From Bacillota bacterium (GTDB lineage: Bacteria > Bacillota > Clostridia > Christensenellales > SZUA-584), in assembly GCA_023416745.1 (NCBI GenBank), contig JAEZHF010000047.1, positions 1-44,820 on the forward strand: a DNA stretch of 44,820 nt. Direction: 5' to 3'. The translations under genes were made by a program, and so were the position numbers. Below the pieces are notes generated by a model, which searched no databases, had not been told where the DNA came from, and saw only the letters and a program-made list of their open reading frames with translations. Below, piece after piece: positions 24,224-32,164 of the stretch (its first letter is position 1; the number at the start of each line of letters is the position of its first letter).

Positions 24224-24982
24224 ATGAACTTTTTACCTGCATGGAAATATCAGATGGACGGCATGAAATGGCCGCTGATCATATTCTACATTGTCATCGC
24301 GGCACTGCTCATACTGATGGGCGTATCAATGTCGATTGCGGTCAGGGAGGGCAATCAATTCACAGTGGGTGGCCTTGAGATGGCTTCTGTGGTGTTCATA
24401 TTTGTCTGCGGATTGAACTCCTTTAAAGCCCCATTCCATATGCTCAGTGCCAACGGAGTATCAAGAAAAACGATGTTCATAAGTTTTCTGGCCGTTTTGG
24501 GCGCAGTGGCCGCAGGGATGGCGGTGATCGACAGCACAGTCAGTGCGGTGATGAGGTGTATTGGCAACAATGGGCCGGGCATCGGCAACTATGAGTCGGG
24601 ATTCATGCAGATGTACGGCATCGAATCGTACGGCGCAGCTTCTCTGCTGACGGGGTTGCTATGGATGTTCTGCGCCATTCTGGCTGCGGGTATGGCGGGA
24701 TACCTGATCACCACACTGTATTACCGTATGAACAAACCAGTGAAGCTGCTGGTTTCAATTGGTGCTCCTGTACTGCTGCTTATTGTCTGGCCGATAGTGG
24801 ACTGGACGCTGTTCCGCGGCGCTGTATCCAGCGCGTTTGCTATGTTGATCTCCTGGGCATTTGGATTCTCGACTGGGAACCCGTTTATGGGAATAAGTAC
24901 CAATGTGCTGCTGGCGCTAATGTTTGCCGCTCTGAGCTTCGCTGTGCTGCGTCGTGCACCGGTCAGGGCTAGGCAGCAATAG
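24224..24982 (+). CDS. ABC transporter membrane subunit (ABC-2-like)
   Basis: A 252-residue membrane protein with about six hydrophobic helices (residues ~17-37, ~55-70, ~88-108, ~145-165, ~180-200, ~215-240). No substrate-binding motif was seen. Sequence similarity to a named family is weak; the role rests on its place after the ATPase and on topology. AAGGAG lies 8 nt before ATG 24224, preferred over GTG 24215. It converges on the second diguanylate cyclase with a 3-nt gap and no clear terminator. Confidence 0.8.
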   Translation: MNFLPAWKYQMDGMKWPLIIFYIVIAALLILMGVSMSIAVREGNQFTVGGLEMASVVFIFVCGLNSFKAPFHMLSANGVSRKTMFISFLAVLGAVAAGMAVIDSTVSAVMRCIGNNGPGIGNYESGFMQMYGIESYGAASLLTGLLWMFCAILAAGMAGYLITTLYYRMNKPVKLLVSIGAPVLLLIVWPIVDWTLFRGAVSSAFAMLISWAFGFSTGNPFMGISTNVLLALMFAALSFAVLRRAPVRARQQ

Positions 24983-24985
24983 CGG

Positions 24986-26148
24986 CTAAGACGCGCAGCG
25001 GACGCAGTTACGGCCTTCCTGCTTGGCCAAATACAGCGCCTTATCCACATCCGCATACTGTGTGATCAGCGAATCGTCCCGGCTGCCTGACAACCGGGCG
25101 ACACCGATGCTGGCTGTGGCGCTGATTGTTACGGATTCAAGTGGAAAATGATAAGGTGCAAGCTTGCGAAACCTCTCAGCGAATATCATGGCTTCGGCAA
25201 GCGACGTCTGAGGCAGCAGTATGATGAATTCATCACCGCCTAGACGGCAAAGCGTGTCATATTTGCGGATGCTGGTGGAAAGTAAATGGCCCAGCTGTGC
25301 CAGTATGCTGTCGCCAACGGGATGTCCGTATTCGTCATTTATGCCTTTGAAATCGTCAACATCCAACATGACAAGGCACGATTCATGACCTTTGCGCTCA
25401 ATGAGCGCTATTTCTTTTTCAGCACTTCGTCAAAATAGCGGCGGTTGGGCAGACCTGTCAGCACATCAAAATATGCCATGCGCTCCAGCTCCTTATTCGC
25501 CTGTTCAAGCTGCTGCTGCTGATCAACAATGCGTTTCTTTTGCTTGATATTGGTCACGTTCAGCCGCCAAAGTATAACGGATAATGCAAAACCAATACCG
25601 ATGGCAGTAATACCGTTGACCCGGTTTGAAAGAAGCTGTTCAGCGGGCTGGGAAGCGACAGCGATCGAGAAATAGTATGCGGCATAGGATGCGGCAAATA
25701 TCAATAAAGACTTCAGAGGATCGACAAGAAATATCGTCCCCATGATGAGGCAGATCACGATGAAAGGTGTGATGTTGCTGGTCGCGAGCTGGTCGATCGA
25801 TACGATGATTACGCCCGCGGCCATAATAACACCAATGACTGAATATTGCAGCAACAACGACATCGCTCTGTTTGCAGTTTTTTTCAAATGGGACGAGATA
25901 ACAAAGGCTGTTCCAAACAAAATGAATATAGTGCAGTGAGAGAAAATGATCCCAAGACGCCACGTTTCAAGAGCTGCGCTTGTGCCCTGAGGAGAAAAAA
26001 CAAAAAGCGCGATATGAATGAGTGATATCAAGGCGCCTATCAAAGAGGCATTATAAATCCTTCGCAGATTGGCAGCGGTACATTCCGATGCCACCAAAGC
26101 CTTATCTGTTTTATATTTTTTATAATAATACTTTAACTTATAGATCAT
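24986..26148 (-). pseudogene. Second membrane diguanylate cyclase, split by a -1 frameshift
   Basis: The first part (26148-25408) has about six transmembrane helices, a coiled-coil-like linker (QQQQLEQANKELERM) and the start of a GGDEF domain (AYFDVLTGLPNRRYFDEVLK), then stops at TAG 25410-25408. The -1 frame continues (EIALIERKGHESCLVMLDVDDF) with an intact CRLGGDEFIILL site and an I-site (RKYD five residues before GGDEF), ending at 24986. One more A in the A5 run (25419-25415) would restore one frame. It could be a true pseudogene, a sequence error or programmed frameshifting, because a hairpin follows the slip site. I chose ATG 26148 (GGAGGATTGAT upstream); the frame extends to 26196 without an RBS. 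Confidence 0.8.
25394..25419 (-). other. Candidate -1 frameshift signal (A-run plus hairpin)
   Basis: On the minus strand codons AAA AAG (25419-25414) are followed by 5 nt (AAATA, overlapping the TAG) and a perfect 6-bp hairpin GCGCTC-ATT-GAGCGC (25408-25394). Spacing fits known bacterial -1 signals. The heptamer is G_AAA_AAG rather than the optimal A_AAA_AAG. Confidence 0.4.
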
Positions 26149-26261
26149 ATCAATCCTCCGTGCTTTGAATAAATAAACAATATGTTTGATGTTCAAACCA
26201 TTTTGTGCGGACGGAAAAGACCCTGCTCCTTAGAATTGCTTTTTAAGTTTTACTGGATAGG

Positions 26262-26270
26262 TGGTATAAT
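26262..26270 (+). promoter_or_regulatory. Extended -10 promoter of the M14 peptidase gene
   Basis: TGGTATAAT with a perfect TATAAT (26265-26270) and extended TG. No -35 at optimal spacing. It lies 63 nt before the start codon. Confidence 0.6.
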
Positions 26271-26333
26271 ACAATAATGGACTTCATTATTCAGAAAATT
26301 AAATGTGACAGAATATATGAAAAAGAGGCAACG

Positions 26334-27437
26334 ATGAAAAGAACACACCGCCGCAAACGGTTATCAGTACTGCTGTTCGCTGTGCTGATAATAAGCCTGA
26401 TACTGACGTTGGGCTGTGAGGAAACCTCGGAAGTATCTGACTTTGAATCTGCTGCCCAAACACAAATACCCGTCGCAACAATGGCGCCTGCTCCCACACA
26501 TACGATTGCAGAAAACACCGTCAACCCCAGTCAAACCTACAGTTATGAGCAGATGACGGCTGACTTACAACGGCTGGCGGAGCTGTATCCGGATTTGATT
26601 GAGACAGGAAGCATTGGCCGGTCGGTGGAGGGGCGTGAGCTGCCGCTGATCAAACTGGGGACAGGCGAGAAGAAGCTGCTGCTGCTGGGTGCGCACCATG
26701 CGCGCGAATACATCACCGCCACTTTTTTGATGGAGACGGCGGACGAATACGCGCGCGCTGCTGCGTCGGCCGAGCCTTTTACCGGTTATGATGTCGCCGC
26801 GCTGCTCAAAGAGGTGACGGTATATATCGTCCCGATGGTGAACCCGGATGGTGTCAACCTGGTGCAGAACGGTGTGGAAGCTGCGAAGGATCCGGAAAAG
26901 GTAAAGGCCATGCGTATGCTCAAGGATACTTACGCCGAGTGGAAAGCCAACATCAACGGTGTGGATCTGAACCGGCAGTATCCGTGCCACTGGGACGAGA
27001 AAGAGAGCAACACCGACGAGCCCAGCTCGGAGATGTTTAAGGGGGCGGCACCCGCTACCGAGCCGGAGGTTCAGGCAGTGATGGCTCTATGCAACAGTAA
27101 TGACTTTGTGCTGGCGGCATCCTTCCACACCAAGGGCGAAGTAATCTATTGGGCGGACAGCGGCACCGAGGACGCCATTCCGGCGGGTGCGCCCATTGCG
27201 GAAACGCTGGCTGATGTGACAGGTTATGAACTGATGCCCGTATCCGAAGACCCGGCGGTGTATGGCGCGGGCTTCGAGAATTGGTTCCGGCAGGATTTTA
27301 AAAGGCCGGGCTTGTGTGTTGAGTTAACGCCCACGGGCAACGGTTCGGCTCCCCACGACGACGCAGCGTTTGACCAGCTGGTGTGGCAGCCGTGCAAAGA
27401 GATTTGCGCTGCGCTAATGGCACAGGCAGCAGGCTGA
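26334..27437 (+). CDS. M14-family zinc carboxypeptidase lipoprotein
   Basis: A 367-residue secreted lipoprotein. The signal peptide ends at the lipobox LTLGC. Zinc ligands fit family M14: His122 and Glu125 in GAHHAREY, and His265 in SFHTKGEV. GVDLNRQYP carries the substrate-binding Asn-Arg, and Glu330 in CVELTP is the catalytic base. Motifs such as HTKGEVIYW resemble gamma-D-glutamyl-(L)-diamino-acid peptidases that cut peptidoglycan peptides, so wall turnover or peptide recycling is likely. ATG 26334 follows AAGAGGCAACG; the frame is open upstream to 26277 without signal character. Promoter TGGTATAAT lies upstream. It stands alone, divergent from the second cyclase. Confidence 0.88.
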   Translation: MKRTHRRKRLSVLLFAVLIISLILTLGCEETSEVSDFESAAQTQIPVATMAPAPTHTIAENTVNPSQTYSYEQMTADLQRLAELYPDLIETGSIGRSVEGRELPLIKLGTGEKKLLLLGAHHAREYITATFLMETADEYARAAASAEPFTGYDVAALLKEVTVYIVPMVNPDGVNLVQNGVEAAKDPEKVKAMRMLKDTYAEWKANINGVDLNRQYPCHWDEKESNTDEPSSEMFKGAAPATEPEVQAVMALCNSNDFVLAASFHTKGEVIYWADSGTEDAIPAGAPIAETLADVTGYELMPVSEDPAVYGAGFENWFRQDFKRPGLCVELTPTGNGSAPHDDAAFDQLVWQPCKEICAALMAQAAG

Positions 27438-27501
27438 CATACAGATAATATTTTAGCTATAGCTCCAGGGCAATGACGATTTACCAAAGAGGAGAATGAT
27501 G

Positions 27502-27714
27502 ATGGAAAAGAAAATGTTCCGTGTGACGGGGATGGGCTGCGAAGCGTGCGTATCGCGGGTGAAAAAAGCGGTGTCGGAGCTGGAAGGCGTGAAGAGCGCT
27601 GAAGTGGACCTTGCGGCGGGAACGCTGATGATCGAATACGATGCAAGCAGGCTGGGCTTCAGCCACTTCAAGGACGCAGTGGACCGAGCTGGCTACGATG
27701 TTTTCGAAATGTGA
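27502..27714 (+). CDS. Heavy-metal-associated (CopZ-like) domain protein
   Basis: A 70-residue single HMA domain. The metal-binding motif GMGCEAC (consensus GMxCxxC) follows the first beta strand, and the beta-alpha-beta-beta-alpha-beta pattern is complete (VSELEGVKSAEVDLAAGTL, FKDAVDRAGYDV). Such proteins carry copper(I) or another soft metal to a P-type ATPase. No ATPase or copper regulator is adjacent, so the partner must lie elsewhere. Three ATGs in a row (27496, 27499, 27502) follow AGAGGAG; the third gives the best spacing. Confidence 0.9.
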   Translation: MEKKMFRVTGMGCEACVSRVKKAVSELEGVKSAEVDLAAGTLMIEYDASRLGFSHFKDAVDRAGYDVFEM

Positions 27715-27791
27715 TATTGTGAGGATTATGTATTTAATCTGTGAGACATCGGCATACAGCCGGTGTTCATTATTATTTTAGAAATTAAGTA

Positions 27792-27822
27792 TTGACTTTG
27801 ACGCAGCGTCATGGTTTACGAT
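27792..27822 (+). promoter_or_regulatory. MerR-type promoter with 19-bp spacer and dyad
   Basis: -35 TTGACT (27792-27797), a 19-bp spacer and -10 TACGAT (27817-27822). The spacer holds the perfect dyad TGACGC-A-GCGTCA (27799-27811). Over-long spacers with a central dyad are the hallmark of MerR-family targets, whose activators twist DNA to realign the boxes. This points to autoregulation of the next gene. Confidence 0.75.
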
Positions 27823-27844
27823 AACCTCCGGAGGTGAATATGAC

Positions 27845-28603
27845 GTGTATACGATCGGACAGCTGGCAAAACTTGCAGGCGTGACCACGCGCACGCTGCG
27901 GTACTATGACCAGATCGGGCTGCTGAAGGCCGCCCAGACCAGCGTGTCGGGTTACCGGCTGTATGGGCGCGAGCAGGTGGACACGCTGCAGCAGATACTG
28001 TTCTACCGCGCACTCGGCGTGGGGCCTGAAGAGATTCGGCTCATCATGCAAGCGCCCGAATTTGATGCGCAAAAAGCGCTGGAGCAGCATCTTCAGGAGC
28101 TGCAGGCCCGGAGGGGCCAGATGAACGCGCTGATCAATACCGTCAGCAACACTCTCACAGCAAAAAAGGAGGGATTTGACATGACGGATGCAGAGAAATT
28201 TAAAGGCTTCAAGCAGCATTACATCGACGACAACGAGCGGCAGTTCGGCGCAGAGTCGCGGGAAAGGTACGGCCATGAAGCGGTGGACCAATCCAATGCG
28301 AAACTTATGGGCATGACGCCGGCGCAGTTTGCACGCATGGAAGCGCTAAGTGCTGAGGTAAACGAAGCGCTGAAAACAGCCATGCAGACTAACGATACGC
28401 AAGGAGAGGCCGCCAGACACCTCTGTGAGCTGCATAAACAGTGGCTGATGTGCTCGTGGGGCAGCTACAGCGCCGCCGCTCACAGAGGGCTAGCTCAGAT
28501 GTATGTGGACGACGACCGCTTCACGGCGTATTACGACAACATTGTGCCCGGAGGCGCTGTGTTTCTGCGGGATGCCTTGCTGGGCATTTTGCCGGAAGAG
28601 TAA
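27845..28603 (+). CDS. MerR-family regulator with TipAS-type ligand domain
   Basis: A 252-residue activator. Residues 1-~70 are a MerR winged helix (YTIGQLAKLAGVTTRTLRYY, SGYRLYGREQVDTLQQI), residues ~75-110 a dimerising coiled coil, and residues ~120-252 a TipAS-like domain (KFKGFKQHYIDDNERQFGAE, WGSYSAAAHRGLAQMYVDDD). TipAS domains bind thiopeptide or other antibiotics, and family members (TipAL, Mta, SkgA) activate drug-response genes including their own. In TipAL an alternative internal start yields the ligand domain alone; here ATG 28181 (FDMTDAEKF), with GGAGG upstream (28169-28173), could do the same. Start is GTG 27845. Confidence 0.9.
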   Translation: MYTIGQLAKLAGVTTRTLRYYDQIGLLKAAQTSVSGYRLYGREQVDTLQQILFYRALGVGPEEIRLIMQAPEFDAQKALEQHLQELQARRGQMNALINTVSNTLTAKKEGFDMTDAEKFKGFKQHYIDDNERQFGAESRERYGHEAVDQSNAKLMGMTPAQFARMEALSAEVNEALKTAMQTNDTQGEAARHLCELHKQWLMCSWGSYSAAAHRGLAQMYVDDDRFTAYYDNIVPGGAVFLRDALLGILPEE

Positions 28604-28622
28604 AGCGACGATACGTTTGATG

Positions 28623-28659
28623 CGGACAGGGCTTATTACTGAGGTGTTAGCCCTGTCCG
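28623..28659. terminator. Strong hairpin between convergent genes
   Basis: CGGACAGGGCT (28623-28633) pairs perfectly with AGCCCTGTCCG (28649-28659) around a 15-nt loop. U-tracts are weak on both strands (TATTAGTTTT on the plus side). Probably a bidirectional terminator for the merR-type and reductase genes. Confidence 0.65.
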
Positions 28660-28739
28660 TATTAGTTTTGGTGTCAGCTGCCTTGTTGCCAGCATCAAGT
28701 TTAATGCGATATTTATATCATCGGGTTGTAATTGATTGA

Positions 28740-29360
28740 TTAATCTTGGATTAAGGATACTGCTTTTTGACGCAGAAGAAGTGTGCTGGCCAGTTTTTTA
28801 CCCGATGCAGCTGCCCGGGCAAGCATATCATTGTTATTTTTCACTGCATCTATTTCAAAAAAATTAAGCGCTTTTACGATATCAACGACGCGATACCCCA
28901 GGGACTCAAGCGGCAGCCGCATTGCATCCACGGTAAAACCCATGTCGGCTTCGTTAGCCTGTTCGCAGACAGCGATAATGACCGCATACTTGCCGCCCAA
29001 GGCTTCTCCCGGGCTTACCCAGACGGAACGGTCTGTTTCATCGAATAGCTCCAAACAGTAACACCGTTCAAAGAAAGCACAGACAGCGGCAGACACATTA
29101 TAAAAATGCGTGGGAGAGCCTATGACGATTGCATCGGCTTCCATTATTAACGGGTAAAGAGACTGCATTCCATCCTGCATGACACAGCGAAGGGTTTGGC
29201 TGCAAGCCTCGCAGCCTCGGCAGCCACCGATGTCATAATCGTCCAGATAAACTGTCTGCGTTGAAATGTTTTCATTATCAATAGCCTGCATGGCTGAATT
29301 GACAAGCAAAGCCGTGTTGCCTTCTTTTCGTCGGCTTCCGACGATACCCAATACGTTCAT
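28740..29360 (-). CDS. Flavodoxin-fold NAD(P)H-dependent oxidoreductase
   Basis: A 206-residue cytosolic flavoprotein of the NADPH-dependent FMN reductase / iron-sulfur-flavoprotein superfamily. The FMN phosphate loop is GSRRKEGNTALL (residues ~8-19). A Cys cluster GCRGCEACSQTLRC (residues ~46-60) recalls the compact motif of iron-sulfur flavoproteins and may hold a [4Fe-4S] cluster. SPTHFYNVSAAVCAFFERC forms the second FMN-binding loop. The substrate is unknown; relatives reduce quinones, flavins or xenobiotics. It follows the osmoprotectant operon 76 nt downstream of its last gene, with a hairpin between, so it may be expressed partly by read-through. Confidence 0.87.
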   Translation of the reverse strand: MNVLGIVGSRRKEGNTALLVNSAMQAIDNENISTQTVYLDDYDIGGCRGCEACSQTLRCVMQDGMQSLYPLIMEADAIVIGSPTHFYNVSAAVCAFFERCYCLELFDETDRSVWVSPGEALGGKYAVIIAVCEQANEADMGFTVDAMRLPLESLGYRVVDIVKALNFFEIDAVKNNNDMLARAAASGKKLASTLLLRQKAVSLIQD

Positions 29361-29392
29361 GCAAATCTCCTTTTACTATTCAAATAGACGAA

Positions 29393-29419
29393 AGCCGGAG
29401 AGTGTATCGCTCTCCGGCT
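29393..29419. terminator. Hairpin after the osmoprotectant operon
   Basis: AGCCGGAGAG (29393-29402) pairs perfectly with CTCTCCGGCT (29410-29419), 7-nt loop. On the minus strand it is followed by TTCGTC, so the U-tract is poor. It may attenuate rather than fully terminate. Confidence 0.6.
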
Positions 29420-29436
29420 CCGCGTTTTTACCGTTA

Positions 29437-30324
29437 TCAGTCTATCAAACCTTTGTTCTTGAGGGCCTGAGCAGCTATTTCCTTGGGATCTCCGCCTTCA
29501 TCCACGGCCAGGTTGTATTTTTGCATATCCTCGTCCGTAAACTTATCATTCAGCATATTCAGCGCGTCCACCACCACGGGGTTCGCTTCCGCATAATCCT
29601 GTTTTATGATGGGAGCTACAAAATAAGGGGGGAAGAATTGTTTATCGTCAGTAAGGTTGACCAGATTGAACTTGGCAATGCGGCCGTCGGTGCTGAACGA
29701 CACGTTGACGTCGATCTGGTCGTCGCGCAGCGCTGCATACGTAAGACCCTGATCCATGGGCGTCTCCTGCTTGAATTCGATGCCGTACGCCTCCTTGAGA
29801 CCCGGCAGACCGTCTGTGCGGCCCAGAAATTCATTGTCGCAACCCATTATCATTTCCGGTGCATGGGGTATGAGCTCGGATACGGTTGAAACGCCTAGGG
29901 CGTCCGCAGTCTCCGCTGTCACTGAGAGTATATAAGTATTGTTCCAACCCATTTCATCAAGCCATGTGATACCAAACTGATCCTCAAATTCCTTCTTCAC
30001 ATAATCGTATGTTTCCTGTTGGCCCAACACCTCGGTCTGGTTCAGTATTGCACCGTATGCAGTACCGGTGAACTCCGGATACACGTCAATCTCCTTGTTT
30101 TTTAATGCTTCAAAACAGAGCATGGTGCCGCCAAATTCCGTCACTTCGGTTTTGTAATCGGTTTTGGCCTCTATCAAAACTGAAAGCATCTGACCTGTCA
30201 GGCGCTGTTCAGTATAGTTCTTGTGACCGATCCTGACGATGTTGTCCTCTTTTTTTGCGCAGCCGGACATGACACCGACCGCAAGCAGCATGACTGCAAG
30301 TGTAATGATTATTGCTTTTTTCAT
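29437..30324 (-). CDS. opuCC: Glycine betaine/choline ABC transporter substrate-binding lipoprotein
   Basis: A 295-residue lipoprotein. Its signal ends at a lipobox-type Cys (VGVMSGC), then a type II periplasmic-binding fold as in OpuCC/OsmF: RIGHKNYTEQRLTGQMLSVL, EVTEFGGTMLCFEALKNKEID and YPEFTGTAYGAIL. These proteins deliver glycine betaine, carnitine or choline to the transporter during osmotic stress. ATG 30324 is preferred over GTG 30342. It is the last gene of the operon, 60 nt after the permease. The ligand cannot be fixed from sequence. Confidence 0.9.
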   Translation of the reverse strand: MKKAIIITLAVMLLAVGVMSGCAKKEDNIVRIGHKNYTEQRLTGQMLSVLIEAKTDYKTEVTEFGGTMLCFEALKNKEIDVYPEFTGTAYGAILNQTEVLGQQETYDYVKKEFEDQFGITWLDEMGWNNTYILSVTAETADALGVSTVSELIPHAPEMIMGCDNEFLGRTDGLPGLKEAYGIEFKQETPMDQGLTYAALRDDQIDVNVSFSTDGRIAKFNLVNLTDDKQFFPPYFVAPIIKQDYAEANPVVVDALNMLNDKFTDEDMQKYNLAVDEGGDPKEIAAQALKNKGLID

Positions 30325-30384
30325 CTTTACCAACCTTTCCACGTTAATTATTATGGTTAACGGCCAAAAGCCGATAACGGTCTG

Positions 30385-31017
30385 TTATTTTGAAGCGATA
30401 CCTTTGGACGTCAGCTTCTTCTCCAGCGAGCCCAGTATAAAATCGGTCAGCAGCGCCAGCACCGCCGCAGACACCGCGCCCGCGATCATCATCGGATAGT
30501 TCATCATACCGATGCCTTGATATATCAGTGTTCCCAAACCGCCCGCTCCAATCAATGTGGCGATAGTCGCAACGCCGATGCCGGTAACGGTGGCAATGCG
30601 CACGCCGCCCATAATAACGGGAACAGCCAGCGGCGTCTGTACTTTATAGAGTATCTGTGATCGTGACATACCCATACCTCTGGCCGCTTCTATAATGGAC
30701 GGGTCCACGTTTTTGATACCGATGTAAGTATTTTTGATGATGGGAAGCAGCGCATAGAGGAATAGCGCAAATATGGCATTTTTCTCCTTGATGCCCACCA
30801 GCGGTATGAGCAGCGCGAACATCGCCAGACTGGGGACCGTTTGCAGCACGTTCGCAACGCTGATGATAGCATTGGCCAGCCTTTTGTTTTTGGTGATCAG
30901 CATGCCAAGCGGCACTCCGACAATGCAGGCTAAAGCAACCGCTGTGAAAGCCAGCAATACGTGTTCGCCTGTGCGGCTCAGTATTGCACTCCAGTTCTTT
31001 GCTATATATTCAAACAA
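30385..31017 (-). CDS. opuCB: Osmoprotectant ABC transporter permease
   Basis: A 210-residue permease with about five or six helices. The ATPase-contact EAA loop reads EAARGMGMSRSQILYKVQTPLA (residues ~110-130 region). Size and sequence match OpuCB/OpuBB. The start is TTG 31017, directly after the ATPase stop (TAA then TTG, no gap), with GAGGG upstream, implying translational coupling. Only one permease gene is present, whereas OpuC of Bacillus has two (OpuCB and OpuCD), so it may form a homodimer. Confidence 0.92.
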   Translation of the reverse strand: MFEYIAKNWSAILSRTGEHVLLAFTAVALACIVGVPLGMLITKNKRLANAIISVANVLQTVPSLAMFALLIPLVGIKEKNAIFALFLYALLPIIKNTYIGIKNVDPSIIEAARGMGMSRSQILYKVQTPLAVPVIMGGVRIATVTGIGVATIATLIGAGGLGTLIYQGIGMMNYPMMIAGAVSAAVLALLTDFILGSLEKKLTSKGIASK

Positions 31018-32154
31018 TTAAAATCCCTCGCTTTCTGGTATAATCTCTGACAGCACATTGAGGATGCTGGGCTCTGTAATTACACCAAGAGTAATGCCCT
31101 CCTGAACAACGGGGATAAAACGGAGCTTTTGTTGTTCCCGCAGTTTCAGCACCTCGGTCAACGGCGTGTCGGGGAGGACGGTTGTAACATTGGTCTTCAT
31201 GATGTCCTTCATGCGGATTTCATGATTGCCGGCATTGAACATCTGCCGTCGGCCAACCAGCCCCTGCATAATATTGTGATCGCTGCCGCTGCGGTCTACG
31301 ACAACGAGTACCTCGCAGTTTCTCTCTCGCATCAGCTCAATGGCATGAGCCACTGGCCGGTTCATACCGATACGCACATAATCCTTATTCATAATGTCTT
31401 CGGCCTTGAGCATTTCCGGCGTCTTCCAGAGGCGTCCGCGTCCCACGAAATTCTCAATAAATTGATCGGCGGGTTTTTTCAGTATGTTTTCCGGCGTGTC
31501 ATACTGAATGATTTTACCGTTTTTCATCACGGCAATTCTGTCACCGATTTTGATTGCCTCGTCAATATCGTGCGTCACAAAAACGATTGTTTTGTGCAGT
31601 TCCTCCTGCAGCTTGAGCAGTTCATTTTGCAACTGGTCCTTGGTGATGGGGTCCAGCGCTGAGAAAGGTTCATCCATGAGTACGATGTCCGGATTGTTGG
31701 CAAGCGCTCTGGCCACGCCGACGCGCTGCTGCTGACCGCCGGATAGCTCGTTGGGGTACCGGTTAATATAATCCTCATGCTTAAGATCGATCATATCCAG
31801 CAATTCAATGGTTCTTTCTTCAATCTTTTTCGGATCGTTTTTGGTCAGCTGCGGCACCAGAGCAATGTTTTTCCCCACGGTTAAGTGCGGGAACAAACCA
31901 ACCTTTTGAATCACATACCCGATGTTGCGGCGCAGTTCGATGGGATTGATGCCGTTGATGTTTTTTCCGTCGATCAGAATATCGCCGCTATTGGGTTCCT
32001 CAAGACGGTTGATCATCTTCATCGTTGTCGTTTTGCCGCAGCCGCTCTCGCCCACGAGTACAACAAGCTCGCCGGCATTAATATTTAGATTAAGATGGTT
32101 GACCACCATATCGGTGCCATTATAAGTTTTGCATACGTCGTTTATTTTAATCAT
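31018..32154 (-). CDS. opuCA: Osmoprotectant ABC transporter ATPase with CBS pair
   Basis: A 378-residue ATPase. Walker A is GESGCGKTTT, the signature ELSGGQQQRVGVARA, Walker B IVLMDEPFSALDP, and the H-loop VTHD. Residues ~255-375 hold two CBS domains (KDYVRIGMNRPVAHAIELMR; MKTNVTTVLPDTPLTEVLKL), which in OpuA/OpuC sense ionic strength or bind c-di-AMP. The ATG follows GAGGGAGG by 3-4 nt. It is the second gene of the operon, 10 nt after the unknown 202-residue gene. Confidence 0.93.
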   Translation of the reverse strand: MIKINDVCKTYNGTDMVVNHLNLNINAGELVVLVGESGCGKTTTMKMINRLEEPNSGDILIDGKNINGINPIELRRNIGYVIQKVGLFPHLTVGKNIALVPQLTKNDPKKIEERTIELLDMIDLKHEDYINRYPNELSGGQQQRVGVARALANNPDIVLMDEPFSALDPITKDQLQNELLKLQEELHKTIVFVTHDIDEAIKIGDRIAVMKNGKIIQYDTPENILKKPADQFIENFVGRGRLWKTPEMLKAEDIMNKDYVRIGMNRPVAHAIELMRERNCEVLVVVDRSGSDHNIMQGLVGRRQMFNAGNHEIRMKDIMKTNVTTVLPDTPLTEVLKLREQQKLRFIPVVQEGITLGVITEPSILNVLSEIIPESEGF

Positions 32155-32164
32155 AAGCCTCCCT

